64,000 nt of DNA, from positions 1 through 64,000 of the forward strand of contig NZ_QGMY01000004.1 of NCBI RefSeq assembly GCF_003173355.1, given 5' to 3'. Shown piece by piece: positions 17,774-26,022 of this stretch (position 1 is the first letter of the stretch; the number at the start of each line of letters is the position of its first letter). Under the pieces are notes generated by a model that did not search any database, was not told the DNA's origin, and saw nothing but the letters and a program-made list of their open reading frames with translations. A program made the translations under genes and the position numbers. This DNA comes from Methanospirillum lacunae (GTDB taxonomy: Archaea; Halobacteriota; Methanomicrobia; Methanomicrobiales; Methanospirillaceae).

Positions 17774-17860
17774 AATATTTTTCAGAAATATCAGAATAAT
17801 CAGAATGTAATAATTTATCAGATATTACTACAAATATGATATCGATGTCCGTATCCTTGG
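17774..17860. promoter_or_regulatory. Divergent hgcC / osmC promoter with 9-bp direct repeats
   Basis: In the 88-base gap TCAGAAATA (17782), TCAGAATAA (17791) and TCAGAATGT (17800) lie back to back with a 9-base period. A fourth partial copy, TCAGATATT, is at 17818. TATA-like tracts are interspersed. Such phased repeats suggest cooperative binding of a regulator, possibly the AbrB-like HgcC or the nearby ArsR. The regulator is inferred. Confidence 0.45.
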
Positions 17861-18352
17861 ATGAATGATTCCGTTTCAAAAATAGTGGAATGTACAATTG
17901 ATGAGGATAAAATGAGTGAAAATGATGTTCAGATTACCCTGACTCAAGTTGATGACTTGTGTTTTGAAGCGACTACAGTGTCTGGAAATAAATTTTTTGT
18001 AGAAGCTTCCGCGGGATTTGGAGGAACTGGAAATAACCCAAGTCCACTAGCACATTTTCTTGGTGCTCTTGGTGGATGTACTCTGATCAAAACCAAACTT
18101 GAACTTGTAAAAAAAGGAGTAAATTGTGAGTCTGTCTCAGTACAACTCATTGGTACTCAAAGAGAGATTCCTCCGCATGTTTTTGAGACTATACACCTAT
18201 CGTTTACTCTGAAAGGGAAATTAGAAGAGAAGGTAGTATTTGAAACAATAAAAGAAGTAATAAGCCTGAATTGTCCAGTTGCAGTGATGATTGGAAAGGC
18301 TGTTCCTCTAACATGGGATTACAAGATTGTCGGACAAAACGATGAATCATAG
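17861..18352 (+). CDS. OsmC-family thiol peroxidase-like protein
   Basis: The 163-residue protein matches the OsmC/Ohr fold: 'SPLAHFLGALGGCTLIKTKLELVKKGV' with Cys73, and 'EVISLNCPVAVMIGKAVPLTW' with Cys138. These two cysteines are the redox pair that reduces organic hydroperoxides in family members. The protein is cytosolic. It is transcribed divergently from hgcCAB with a shared 88-base promoter region, so co-regulation with mercury methylation or metal stress is possible. Some OsmC-like proteins have other thiol functions, so peroxidase activity is a family inference. Confidence 0.88.
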   Translation: MNDSVSKIVECTIDEDKMSENDVQITLTQVDDLCFEATTVSGNKFFVEASAGFGGTGNNPSPLAHFLGALGGCTLIKTKLELVKKGVNCESVSVQLIGTQREIPPHVFETIHLSFTLKGKLEEKVVFETIKEVISLNCPVAVMIGKAVPLTWDYKIVGQNDES

Positions 18353-18784
18353 AATTCCATATCTTGGTTCTCTATGTCCACATAACTCTTTTTTTTACCA
18401 ACATAAATGTAAATCCTGGAAAATTCTAATAGTAATTTACAAATTGCTTGAGAGGGGACAAACATTTCTTATTTCGTATACTACATCCACTGTTAACGCA
18501 GGATTATGTTAGTCTTCCTATCGACTTTTTCCCTGAATTGGCAGTACGTTTGTTTAGTTTATATTCAGTCTCGTTAAGACTGACATTATTTCAGGTCTTT
18601 CGGTAGTTTCTAATGTTTGAATGAGTTCTATCAAGTAGATGAACCATTCATTCATCATGTCTTGAGATCCTAATAAGAAATCTTGGTTTTCCCATAACTG
18701 CCATATGTAATCATTTCACTGTATTTCATAAAATAATGAAATTCAGGTCATATCTTTTCCTGTTTTGCAGATGATGTCATACTG
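18353..18784. other. Intergenic region between OsmC and DGC genes
   Basis: About 430 bases without a credible gene. TCAGTCT and AGACTGA form a 7-bp hairpin around 18567-18585 and could end the osmC transcript. The rest is AT-rich and should contain the promoter of the following DGC gene. Confidence 0.35.
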
Positions 18785-19261
18785 ATGAAATCAATGGAGT
18801 TTGAAACCATCCATATCAGAAAGGTAGATGGCACCTGCGGGCTGTGTGAAGAATATTCTGAAAAGAACAGTACAACTCCTGCGAAAATTTCCATACTATC
18901 TTGCGAAGGGGCCTGTGCACGAGGGGAGGTTTCCCGGAGGGCAGCAAACCTCGTTGCCCATTCACTTGCCAGGGAAGAAACCGTTAGGATTTGCCTGGGT
19001 GGAGCATTTACAAAGGATGCAGGACAACGAAATCTAGTAAGAAGATCAACGAAATGTCTATCTATTGAGGGGTGTTTTGTCTCATGTGCAACCCGAATGA
19101 TTCAAGGAGTACTCCCAGATTTGGACCCGGAGGTCATCTTTGCAGATCAACTCTATGAGACATCCCTACCATTTGGAATTGATGAGGTTTCAGATGAAAT
19201 TTTCAATACATATGCCAGCCAGGTAGCAGAAAAAGTGGTTGCAAAGTACATCAAAAAATAA
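18785..19261 (+). CDS. DGC-domain putative zinc-binding protein
   Basis: The 158-residue protein has a double-cysteine layout of the DGC family. It carries 'CGLC' (C18, C21), 'SILSCEGACARGEVSRRAANLVAHSLA' (C40, C44), C70, C91, and 'IEGCFVSCATRMI' (C97, C101). The usual DGC triad is Glu-Gly-Cys here. No transmembrane segment is present. Family members are found beside arsenic, thioredoxin and permease genes, but their function is unknown. A decayed paralogue with the same order of motifs lies at 25508-25835. It is in the same orientation as osmC, with its own upstream region of 430 bases. Confidence 0.8.
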   Translation: MKSMEFETIHIRKVDGTCGLCEEYSEKNSTTPAKISILSCEGACARGEVSRRAANLVAHSLAREETVRICLGGAFTKDAGQRNLVRRSTKCLSIEGCFVSCATRMIQGVLPDLDPEVIFADQLYETSLPFGIDEVSDEIFNTYASQVAEKVVAKYIKK

Positions 19262-19465
19262 CTTTTCTGTCAAAATTTTTACCTGACATAAGAGAACATA
19301 TCCCTTCAGGTAACGTTATTCCAGATAATGGCCATGGCAATACAACATGCCAGGCCATCCAGAGTTAATTCTCATATGAGAAATTATGGGTGCATTATTT
19401 TCCATTTAATTAGGAGAGATTTTTTTACAAACATATTTTTTTGTTTTCTACAAAAAAACAATTGA

Positions 19466-19714
19466 TCAGTTATATCGTGAGAACTCTAAAATAATATTCT
19501 CCGGATTATGCTTCTCGAGCTCTCTTCTTTGATCCTGGTACTGATCAATAGTAATCTCACCTTGAACAAACCGACCATGTAATGCATTGAGTTTTCCCCC
19601 CTCCGTTAAAATAACGGGCATATCTCCGACCCTTCGAGAAATAAGGTAAACACTAACAATAAAAATTAATGTAATAATACCAGTGATAGTAACCAACCAA
19701 AGGACATCATTCAT
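19466..19714 (-). CDS. Small membrane protein with SHOCT-like tail
   Basis: The 82-residue protein has one N-terminal transmembrane helix (about residues 4-26) followed by a cytoplasmic part. 'KLNALHGRFVQGEITIDQYQDQRRELEKH' fits the SHOCT pattern (a short amphipathic helical pair often at protein C-termini). It has no known enzymatic function; SHOCT domains are thought to mediate oligomerisation. The gene is single, with a strong hairpin in its upstream region. Confidence 0.65.
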   Translation of the reverse strand: MNDVLWLVTITGIITLIFIVSVYLISRRVGDMPVILTEGGKLNALHGRFVQGEITIDQYQDQRRELEKHNPENIILEFSRYN

Positions 19715-19798
19715 ATTTCCTTCCAGATTGATTTTTTCAACTCGCGATGATTCTCTTGTCTGTAAAAAATATGCGATCTATGTGTATTTCGAGTGTTG

Positions 19799-19850
19799 GT
19801 GAGCATCAGGAATTTCGTATAGTATGATGAAACGAGATCCTGATGCTCAC
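19799..19850. repeat. Long inverted repeat in a divergent intergenic region
   Basis: GTGAGCATCAGGA (19799-19811) and TCCTGATGCTCAC (19838-19850) are perfect 13-bp arms. The stem extends inward with about six more pairs (one bulge, one wobble). It lies between the SHOCT gene (minus) and the P5C-reductase-like gene (plus). It could be a regulatory RNA, an operator or a small mobile remnant. Confidence 0.5.
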
Positions 19851-19989
19851 TTGATTATTGCTATATCACTTGATATACTTGGTGGTATCTCAGACTTTTT
19901 CAGAATTACGCATACATAAAGATCTGAAATGTGTCAATATGCATTATATCTTCACAATTCAAATTATTTTGAAACGACGGTAAAAACCT

Positions 19990-20766
19990 ATGAAAACAAC
20001 CATTTCATTCATCGGATCAGGGCGAGTGACCAGGATCCTCCTGGAAGGTCTTGCAAAAAAGAATAATCTACCAGATCGGATCATCGCAGTAGATACGAAT
20101 GTTGATGTACTAAGAGATCTTAAACAGTCATTTCCTATTGTTGAGATAAAGTCATCTGTCGATGAGGCAGTTACCAGCACTGATTTTATCTTTATTGGCC
20201 TTCACCCCCCAGCTGTCATTAATGCAATACACGCAATTGTCCCGACTCTTGATGATGCAAGTACCATCGTCTCATTGGCACCGAAGATAAAAATTGCATC
20301 TATCCAGCAAATTACAGGTGGGAAAAATCCGGTTATCAGGATGATCCCAAATGCACCATCCTTGATGAATGCAGGTTATAACCCGGTGGTCTTTGATTCC
20401 ACTTGTCCGGACCAGGTAAGAAAAGCCTTTACTACTCTCATGAATCCACTTGGCCATATGCCCGAAGTATCAGAAACGTCGCTTGAAGCCTATGCTGTAC
20501 TTACGGCCATGGGCCCCACCTACCTCTGGTTCCAGATGGTCGAACTAGCCCGTCTTGGGGAATCATTTGGGCTTTCATCTGATGAAGCAAGCCAGGCAGT
20601 CCTCTCTATGGCAGCAGGAGCGGTGAAAACCATGAAGGAATCAGGCCTGAATCCAGCCGATGTTATCGATCTGATCCCGGTAAAACCCATGAATGAGCAT
20701 GAAGAAGCAATAAGGGGAATGTATGGAAGGTCTCTTACTGAGTTATATGGAAAACTCACATCCTGA
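19990..20766 (+). CDS. Pyrroline-5-carboxylate reductase-like NAD(P)-dependent enzyme
   Basis: The 258-residue protein has an N-terminal Rossmann domain ('TISFIGSGRVTRILLEGLAKK') and a P5C-reductase-type dimerisation domain. The family motif region reads 'PVIRMIPNAPSLMNAGYNPVV', where ProC has MPNTP. 'TAMGPTYLWFQMVELARLGESFGLSSDEASQAV' matches the ProC helical region. The C-terminal ProC signature (SPGGTT near 'VxSPGGTT') is absent and replaced by 'VIDLIPVKPMNEHEE'. The substrate may therefore differ from P5C. It converges on the GntP permease gene with a 45-base gap. Confidence 0.82.
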   Translation: MKTTISFIGSGRVTRILLEGLAKKNNLPDRIIAVDTNVDVLRDLKQSFPIVEIKSSVDEAVTSTDFIFIGLHPPAVINAIHAIVPTLDDASTIVSLAPKIKIASIQQITGGKNPVIRMIPNAPSLMNAGYNPVVFDSTCPDQVRKAFTTLMNPLGHMPEVSETSLEAYAVLTAMGPTYLWFQMVELARLGESFGLSSDEASQAVLSMAAGAVKTMKESGLNPADVIDLIPVKPMNEHEEAIRGMYGRSLTELYGKLTS

Positions 20767-20811
20767 TTTTTCCCGGATTCCTATTTATTTTAAGATTGGA
20801 AGTTTTTAAAT

Positions 20812-22107
20812 TCATAAATTCCCGAATACCAGATATTCTAAAATAACTGCCATGATGAATATCCCAATTCCGGCAAATGCAATCGGCATTGTGTAATGAG
20901 TAACCACGGTTTTTATATCATCCCCGGTTGTCCTCTGGACAAGCCAGAAAAAGGGATCTGTAACATAAGAGACAATACAGGATCCCGCACTGATGAGGAA
21001 AATAAGAGGAATTGGATGGATTGAATTGATTACATCAGATCCCACAAGAATCTCAGAAGTAATTACTGCAGTAACCACCCGTGATCCCTGGGCAGTTTCG
21101 ATCAAAGCAGCGAGGACAAAAGGGACGAAGATTATGGGAATTAGATGAGTCAGTTGTTCCAAAGCAACCTGAGCAAAACCACTTTTTACGATAACAAATC
21201 CGAGTGCTCCGGCTCCACAAATATCAAATATGATAAGACCTGCATGTTTTGCTCCCTGAGATAATCCTTGTGTCCTGACTGATGAAGGAGCAAATCCAAT
21301 TGCTGTAATCGCTCCAACGAGCATAATAAAATTGATCATGCTCCCCTGAGAAAGTTTCAGGACGATGAGTGCAATGGGAATGGAGATTAATATTGCAATG
21401 AACGGTGCCCATGCTCTCCAGTGAATCCCCTGATTAAAATCAGGCTCATTCGAATGAGATATACCTGAAAGTACATCAATAGATCCAGCACCAGACGGCA
21501 GTATTTGGTTAGGATAAACAAATCTGAAGTAGAGAAAAATCCCTGCCAGGATGAGAAGGGAGAGAGGAATGGAGATAGAATCAAAGAACACCGGACTCAT
21601 CCCTCCAGAGAATGCAGAAAAGAGAGGAATGACAACCGGAGTTGGGAATACAAGGGCGTAAGATATTATTCCTCCTATTGCTGCCAGATATAGGAGGATG
21701 TTTCGTCTTCTTGTGTCAATTTCAAGTCGATCAAGAATCGGGTTCAACATGATATATGCAGTAATACAACAAGTGATCGGTACCGAAAGGATATAGCCTG
21801 ACAATCCAGCTATCACTGGCGGATTCTTTACATATTTGTGGATGTCTGCTACAATGTCCTCGATATAATGTTGTTCCTGAAGTAATTTTGCGATAACTGA
21901 TCCGCAGAGGATAATTATTCCGAACGCAGAGAATACTTTCCCTATACCTGTGATAATCCCCTGCATCGTCGAGTCTGGTGACATCCCCGTAAGAAGTCCA
22001 AATACAATAGCTCCTCCAATCAGAGTGAAGAACGGAGAGATCCGGTACCAAATGCTGATGATGGTGATTAGGCCAAGAGTTATAACAAATGCGATGAGGG
22101 GATCCAT
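20812..22107 (-). CDS. GntP-family gluconate/organic-acid:H+ symporter
   Basis: The 431-residue protein has about 12 hydrophobic segments. It carries GntP/CitMHS-like phrases: 'YRISPFFTLIGGAIVFGLLTGMSPDSTMQGIITGIGKVFSAFGIIILCG' and 'CGAGALGFVIVKSGFAQVALEQL'. 'ALIETAQGSRVVTAVITSEI' contains the conserved region of the second half. It should import a small organic acid with protons. The substrate in a methanogen is unclear. Upstream (22180-22205) lies an imperfect dyad AATTTTGG...CAAATTT similar to the one before cbiM. Confidence 0.87.
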   Translation of the reverse strand: MDPLIAFVITLGLITIISIWYRISPFFTLIGGAIVFGLLTGMSPDSTMQGIITGIGKVFSAFGIIILCGSVIAKLLQEQHYIEDIVADIHKYVKNPPVIAGLSGYILSVPITCCITAYIMLNPILDRLEIDTRRRNILLYLAAIGGIISYALVFPTPVVIPLFSAFSGGMSPVFFDSISIPLSLLILAGIFLYFRFVYPNQILPSGAGSIDVLSGISHSNEPDFNQGIHWRAWAPFIAILISIPIALIVLKLSQGSMINFIMLVGAITAIGFAPSSVRTQGLSQGAKHAGLIIFDICGAGALGFVIVKSGFAQVALEQLTHLIPIIFVPFVLAALIETAQGSRVVTAVITSEILVGSDVINSIHPIPLIFLISAGSCIVSYVTDPFFWLVQRTTGDDIKTVVTHYTMPIAFAGIGIFIMAVILEYLVFGNL

Positions 22108-22301
22108 GCTCTATGGTAATTGAATGTAGGAGTAAAAAATAATCACTTTTTTCTCTGTTTTAAGAGAAGAATTCAAAAACCATAATTTTGGTATTATGTC
22201 ACAAATTTATTAGAATAAACCTAGTTTGTGAAAACTGCTAATAGAAGTATTCGCTGAGATTATGTCCCCCCCAAAAAAATTACACTATAAACTGGTGGAT
22301 C

Positions 22302-22643
22302 TCATCGGAGTTTATCTCTAACTACAGTGATGAGATGCTCAATCTCGTTGAAAAGTGGGTCTTCCATCACTTTTTTGATGATCCCGTTTTCAGTTGCGAT
22401 CAGGTGAATGTCAGGATCAAATCCAAGATCCTGTACCTTCTTTCTACCACACCAGTCAGAACACCCGTCAAGAACGACAATTTTTCTGCTTGTGAAAGGG
22501 TTTTTGCAACCGATCAGTTTCGATCCGATAGGAGATGCATTGATCAATCATCCCGGGCCATCATTGCAACAGTACCTCTCCAATCTTTGTTGTAAGTTTG
22601 CCAATATTGGATATTCCCGAACAGGTGATCAAGGTGATTTCAT
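22302..22643 (-). pseudogene. Decayed DGC-domain protein gene
   Basis: Homology to the DGC family is split over three frames. 'ITLITCSGISNIGKLTTKIGE' (about 22638-22576) matches the N-terminal motif. 'GTVAMMARDD' follows in another frame. 'SPIGSKLIGCKNPFTSRKIVVLDGCSDWCGRKK' with the DGC triad occurs in a third (22547-22302). At least two frameshifts are needed for a full protein. The gene lies about 85 bases downstream of the intact DGC gene on the same strand, so this looks like a duplicated copy that decayed. Confidence 0.75.
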
Positions 22644-22727
22644 CGTCTGAATTCAAATTTTAAAAATGATATATGGGACATTTTACTTAAATCTGCAGTC
22701 TTCCTTATTCACATTATCATTGGAAGA

Positions 22728-23123
22728 TTATTCCTGGATTTTTCCCTCTCCTTTCCAGGCAGCAGAGACTATCACTTCGACCTGGTCGGCAGTAAATGAC
22801 CGGTCACCGCTCTTCTTTTCAATTCCGTGATCTGTGATGACCAGGTGCTGGTGAACCAGGACTCCTGCTGATTCCGCGATCTTCTTTGCACAATGTGTCC
22901 CGCATCCATCAATTACCAGCACTTCATCAAGCCCGGTGGCCCGTTTGGCAAGCGCTTCTGATGATGCGAGCAAGGATGTGCAGGCATAACTTCCATATCC
23001 TTCTTCATCAAGCTGAATTGCAGCTGCATTCGTGATCTGGCCTGTGTTTGCCTGTCCACAACAGGGGAAGATGAGTCTTGATTTGTCTCCTCCTCCACAG
23101 GAACAGGGTGCCTGATCTGCCAT
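22728..23123 (-). CDS. DGC-domain putative zinc-binding protein, intact
   Basis: The 131-residue protein has all DGC family features. The N-terminus contains 'CSCGGG' and 'RLIFPCCGQANTGQITNAAAIQL' (C21, C22). The second part has 'VLVIDGCGTHCAKKIAES', with Asp72-Gly73-Cys74 and Cys78. No membrane segment is visible. Its start overlaps the stop of the upstream thioredoxin gene (TAATG), so translation is coupled. The neighbours (permease remnant, thioredoxin) are the usual context of DGC genes in methanogens. The biochemical role is unknown. Confidence 0.87.
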   Translation of the reverse strand: MADQAPCSCGGGDKSRLIFPCCGQANTGQITNAAAIQLDEEGYGSYACTSLLASSEALAKRATGLDEVLVIDGCGTHCAKKIAESAGVLVHQHLVITDHGIEKKSGDRSFTADQVEVIVSAAWKGEGKIQE

Positions 23124-23359
23124 TATGCTCCCTTAACGACCTCGATGATCTCATTCACACTCGGGACCCGGCCAGAGAAAACCTCTTCGCCATCCATAAA
23201 AAGGGAAGGGGGCATAAGGATTCCCCTACTGACTATCTCGCCCATATCTTCAATTTTGATAACGTCGGCCTGTATCCCAGCCTTTTTCACTGCTTCAACC
23301 ACATTGTCATACAATCGTTTGCATTTTGTACATCCGGAGCCCAGAATTTCGAATTTCAT
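23123..23359 (-). CDS. Small thioredoxin-like redox disulfide protein
   Basis: The 78-residue protein is of the MTH895 thioredoxin-like type. It starts 'MKFEILGSGCTKCKRLYDNV' with the active-site C10-T-K-C13, followed by 'ILMPPSLFMDGEEVFSGRVPSVNEI' containing the cis-Pro region (MPPS). It lacks the longer bacterial thioredoxin N-terminus, as is normal for this subfamily. Function: disulfide exchange, possibly with the DGC protein or a metal permease. It is placed between a permease pseudogene and a DGC gene, and its stop overlaps the DGC start. Confidence 0.92.
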   Translation of the reverse strand: MKFEILGSGCTKCKRLYDNVVEAVKKAGIQADVIKIEDMGEIVSRGILMPPSLFMDGEEVFSGRVPSVNEIIEVVKGA

Positions 23360-23426
23360 TATTTCACCGTAATTTGAAATGTTTTGTTATTAAGAAATAT
23401 TCATCTTTCGTCCTAAATTTATTCAT

Positions 23427-24012
23427 CTATCCCATCAGGAAGTTAAAGAGATACCCTGTTAGTATAATTCCCATACCAACCACTCCAATAAAGATGTAAG
23501 AAGTCGGGGTTTGAGCACTTTTCTAAGTAGTATCAACTCTGGGATTGACAGAGCGGTAACTGCCATCATGAATGCAAGTGCAGTTCCCATTGCAACTCAA
23601 AGCCTGGTTAATTCAGATACAAGTGGAATAATTCCAGCTGCGTTGCTGCACTGGGGAATTCCAATAAGGACCGCTCCGATAACCGCGAAAGGGTTATCTT
23701 TCCCAGCATACATTGCCAATGCTCCGGCAGGAACCCACCCGTGCATTCGGGCCCCAATTTCGATACCAATCACAACATAGAGCCAGATCCTTTTGATGAT
23801 ATCAAGTGTTTTTATCCATGCCTTCGTTATTTCTGGTGAGAAGATTGACCTGAGCAAGGTCACAACATACACGATGACAGAAACAGGATAAAGATCTTAA
23901 CTGTGTCGTAGAGAAAAAAGTTCAAAGAACTTCCCATTGGGCTTGCTGGACTGAGACCAAGAAGCATATAGACGATTCAGTCAGATACCGTTTGTACTAT
24001 CTCAAAGACCAT
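23427..24012 (-). pseudogene. Decayed ArsP/YraQ-type (DUF318) permease
   Basis: A permease-like protein is recoverable only by switching frames. 'MVFEIVQTVSD', then a TGA, 'IVYMLLGLSPASPMGSSLNFFLYDTVKIFIL' (from ATG 24012); then 'VYVVTLLRSIFSPEITKAW...RMHGWVPAGALAMYAGKDNPFAV'; then 'GTALAFMMAVTALSIPELILLRKVLKP'; finally 'FIGVVGMGIILTGYLFNFLMG' ending at TAG 23427-23429. That is one in-frame stop and three frameshifts. Intact members are efflux permeases for organoarsenicals or related compounds. In this cluster the gene heads the minus-strand run with thioredoxin and DGC genes. Confidence 0.75.
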
Positions 24013-24108
24013 CTTTACATCTCATTCTTTCGGCAATCATGATCATCAGTATTTCCCCTGATGCATTGTTGGTCTAAAACAACAAGGGTAATCACCCTGT
24101 TTTTATAA

Positions 24109-24642
24109 GGATATGGTGATCTACTCCTTGGTCCGATACTCCTGATATGTGGTATCGTGATGCTGGAGATCATCTCATTTTCTTTCGGGTTTGAATATGT
24201 GGGCCTTCAGAAGCTTAAAGGACGGTTAATTCAGAAGTTTTCATATCAGGGACTGCTCGGTAGGTTTCTCCTTGGTATTTTCTTTGCTCTCAGTTTCTGT
24301 CCTTTTAGTGCAGTACTCTTTTTTGGTATGCTGATGCCTCTGGCTTTGAGTTCTCAGAACCCAATCGGGGTTCCTCTTGCATTCGGATTTGCAACAAGCC
24401 TGCCAGTGATTCTCTTTTCAGTGCTTCTTGTTACTGGTGTAAAACGGTGTAGTTATTTTCTTGGCAGAGTTCAGACTGCAGAGCTTTGGTTTAGAAGATT
24501 TGTAGCGGTACTCTTCAACGTAATTGGATTATACTTCACCGTGATGTTATTTTCAGGTAACCAACCTAAAAATTATTTTCCAAGGTTAGTATCGATCCAG
24601 GTGATGATCTCGTCTCTATCCTCTCTGAATTTCTTTAGCTAA
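24109..24642 (+). pseudogene. ArsG/CcdA-family membrane protein, N-terminally truncated
   Basis: The frame opens after a TAA at 24106-24108 and encodes 'LLLGPILLICGIVMLEIISF', then 'LGIFFALSFCPFSAVLFFGMLMPLAL' and 'GFATSLPVILFSVLL'. This matches the middle and C-terminal part of ArsG/CcdA-like membrane proteins; the first helices expected before residue 1 are missing. The last about 28 residues are antisense to arsC on the other strand and probably not original. A GTG/ATG at 24157/24160 is the nominal start. The gene appears to be a leftover of a two-permease arsenic-like gene set. Confidence 0.6.
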
Positions 24643-24979
24643 TCTTCTTCGGTCTCTGTTTCAACTGAAGGGTCCGGAAAACTGGCATGAATTATCTTAT
24701 TTGTACCAGGGAACATTGAACCCGCTGTTTTTACACTTTCGTATGCAGTTACTACAATATCGATGTCCAGATCAAAAAACTCGATTAATGTCTTTGATCG
24801 ATAATTACTGATATCAATTTCAATCTCTTCCTCACACAAATAGTAAAAGGATGAACCAGGGTTACCTCGGTTCCTGCACTCAACCCTTCGTATCGATCAC
24901 TGTCTTCGAGTTAAGATCCCTTCTTTCATTTGGGAGCAGGCTGAATTGTGGGTGCGGATAAAGAGGACTTTTGTTTCAT
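24573..24979 (-). pseudogene. arsC: arsC-type low-molecular-weight phosphatase, heavily decayed
   Basis: Starting at ATG 24979 one reads 'MKQ' and, after a one-base shift, 'KVLFIRTHNSACSQMKEGIL'. Further shifts give 'DSDRYEGLSAGTEVTLVHPFTI' and then 'CEEEIEIDISNYRSKTLIEFFDL...IIHASFPDPSVETETEED'. An in-frame TAG (24639-24641) precedes 'LKKFREDRDEIITWIDTNLGK', which ends at TAA 24573. The catalytic P-loop, normally CTHNSARS, reads RTHNSACS: the active-site Cys and Arg appear exchanged. At least three frameshifts plus the stop make this non-functional. It directly follows the intact arsR gene, so an arsRC operon once existed. Confidence 0.8.
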
Positions 24980-24989
24980 AGGAGCACTC

Positions 24990-25367
24990 CTAAGTTTGTT
25001 TAGTATTCTTCTTCCATTGTTGATGTAAGAATGTGATAATTGTCCGATCCGCGTCTTCTCTAAATCGATATATCTTATGATTTGACCGGTAATATGTCTC
25101 AATTAGTCCGGCATCCTTGAGTACTTTCAGATGGTTTGAGATGATGGTAGATGATTCTTTAAAGACCCAGATAAACTCACAAACACATTGATCTCGATTG
25201 CTGAGCATCAGCAGGATCTTTAACCTGAGGGGATGACTCATTGCCTTGAGTATACGTTCCATACTTATAACTGATTCATCCTCGAGTGCTTTTTTTACCT
25301 GGTTTAGTTCATCTTCCCAGTCTTCCCTGAGAGCACAGTCTGCAGGACAACACCGGACACTTACCAT
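24990..25367 (-). CDS. arsR: ArsR-family metalloregulator of the decayed ars island
   Basis: The 125-residue protein is intact: 'ILKAMSHPLRLKILLMLSNRDQCVCEFIWV' and 'ESSTIISNHLKVLKDAGLIETYYRSNHKIYRF' form a winged helix. The CxC metal site is Cys61-Val-Cys63, and the N-terminus has three more cysteines (C6, C7, C11). It should repress its operon and release on binding As(III) or Sb(III). The downstream arsC is a pseudogene. The retained repressor suggests that regulation, or recent decay of its target, still occurs. ATG 25367 is the start. Confidence 0.92.
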   Translation of the reverse strand: MVSVRCCPADCALREDWEDELNQVKKALEDESVISMERILKAMSHPLRLKILLMLSNRDQCVCEFIWVFKESSTIISNHLKVLKDAGLIETYYRSNHKIYRFREDADRTIITFLHQQWKKNTKQT

Positions 25368-25507
25368 AATCTTACATCCTTAATGTGAACTAAAATTTTT
25401 CCACTTATCTTCATATGTAATCATTTCCCAGAATTTTATAAAAAAACTAAGTACAGACTCACCGGTTTCTTCTTTTTTTTGGATGAAACTTTTGTGGAAC
25501 ATTCTAT

Positions 25508-25835
25508 GGGATCTGAAACAATTTAGGAAGAAAAAAATGATTATGGATTGCGCGAAACTACTCGGAAAAACAGTGTAACTTCTTCGATGATGCCATTCTC
25601 GCTTGTGAAAGTATCTATGCAAGAGGGGTGATGTCTAAGCGGGCAGCAAAACCTCGTTACTCATTCCTATGCACAAGAGTAGACGGGTTAGATCTGCTTC
25701 GACAATGTGTTTGCGAAGAATACCGTCTTGGAACCCTAATACACAGGTAGAGTAATATCTTGGAAATGAGGGATACTTTGTTACTGGTATTTCCAGAATG
25801 GTTCAATTTCAATGATCTGAAATTAGGGTTTTTTT
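25508..25835 (+). pseudogene. Decayed DGC-domain gene, paralogue of 18785-19261
   Basis: The plus strand preserves in order but in several frames: 'SETI', 'YGLRE', 'YSEK', 'ILACESIYARGVMSKRAA', 'NLVTHSYAQE', then 'GYFVTGISRMV'. These align with 'FETI', 'CGLCEE', 'YSEK', 'ILSCEGACARGEVSRRAA', 'NLVAHSLARE' and 'GCFVSCATRMI' of the gene at 18785. Several stops and frameshifts occur, and most zinc-ligand cysteines are lost. This is the clearest sign that this DGC family was duplicated and lost within this region. Confidence 0.75.
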
Positions 25836-26022
25836 CGGAAAAAATGGTCTTGTTAATTCAAACAAGGAATTCTTATACTGAATTGAAGGTAGCACCAAAT
25901 GTATTCCCATTTCATTATTTACATGAAATTTCATCATTGACCTTACATAAGTTTTCAGATATTCGATGTAAATTTTTTACCCCACCCCAAACTTTTTGCG
26001 AGTAACTCTCATACAGTATAAT

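Noticed and set aside
24639-24839. Separate 66-residue gene opposite the ArsG-like remnant
   Set aside because: It is one internal segment of the arsC pseudogene; homology continues on both sides in other frames and past the TAG.
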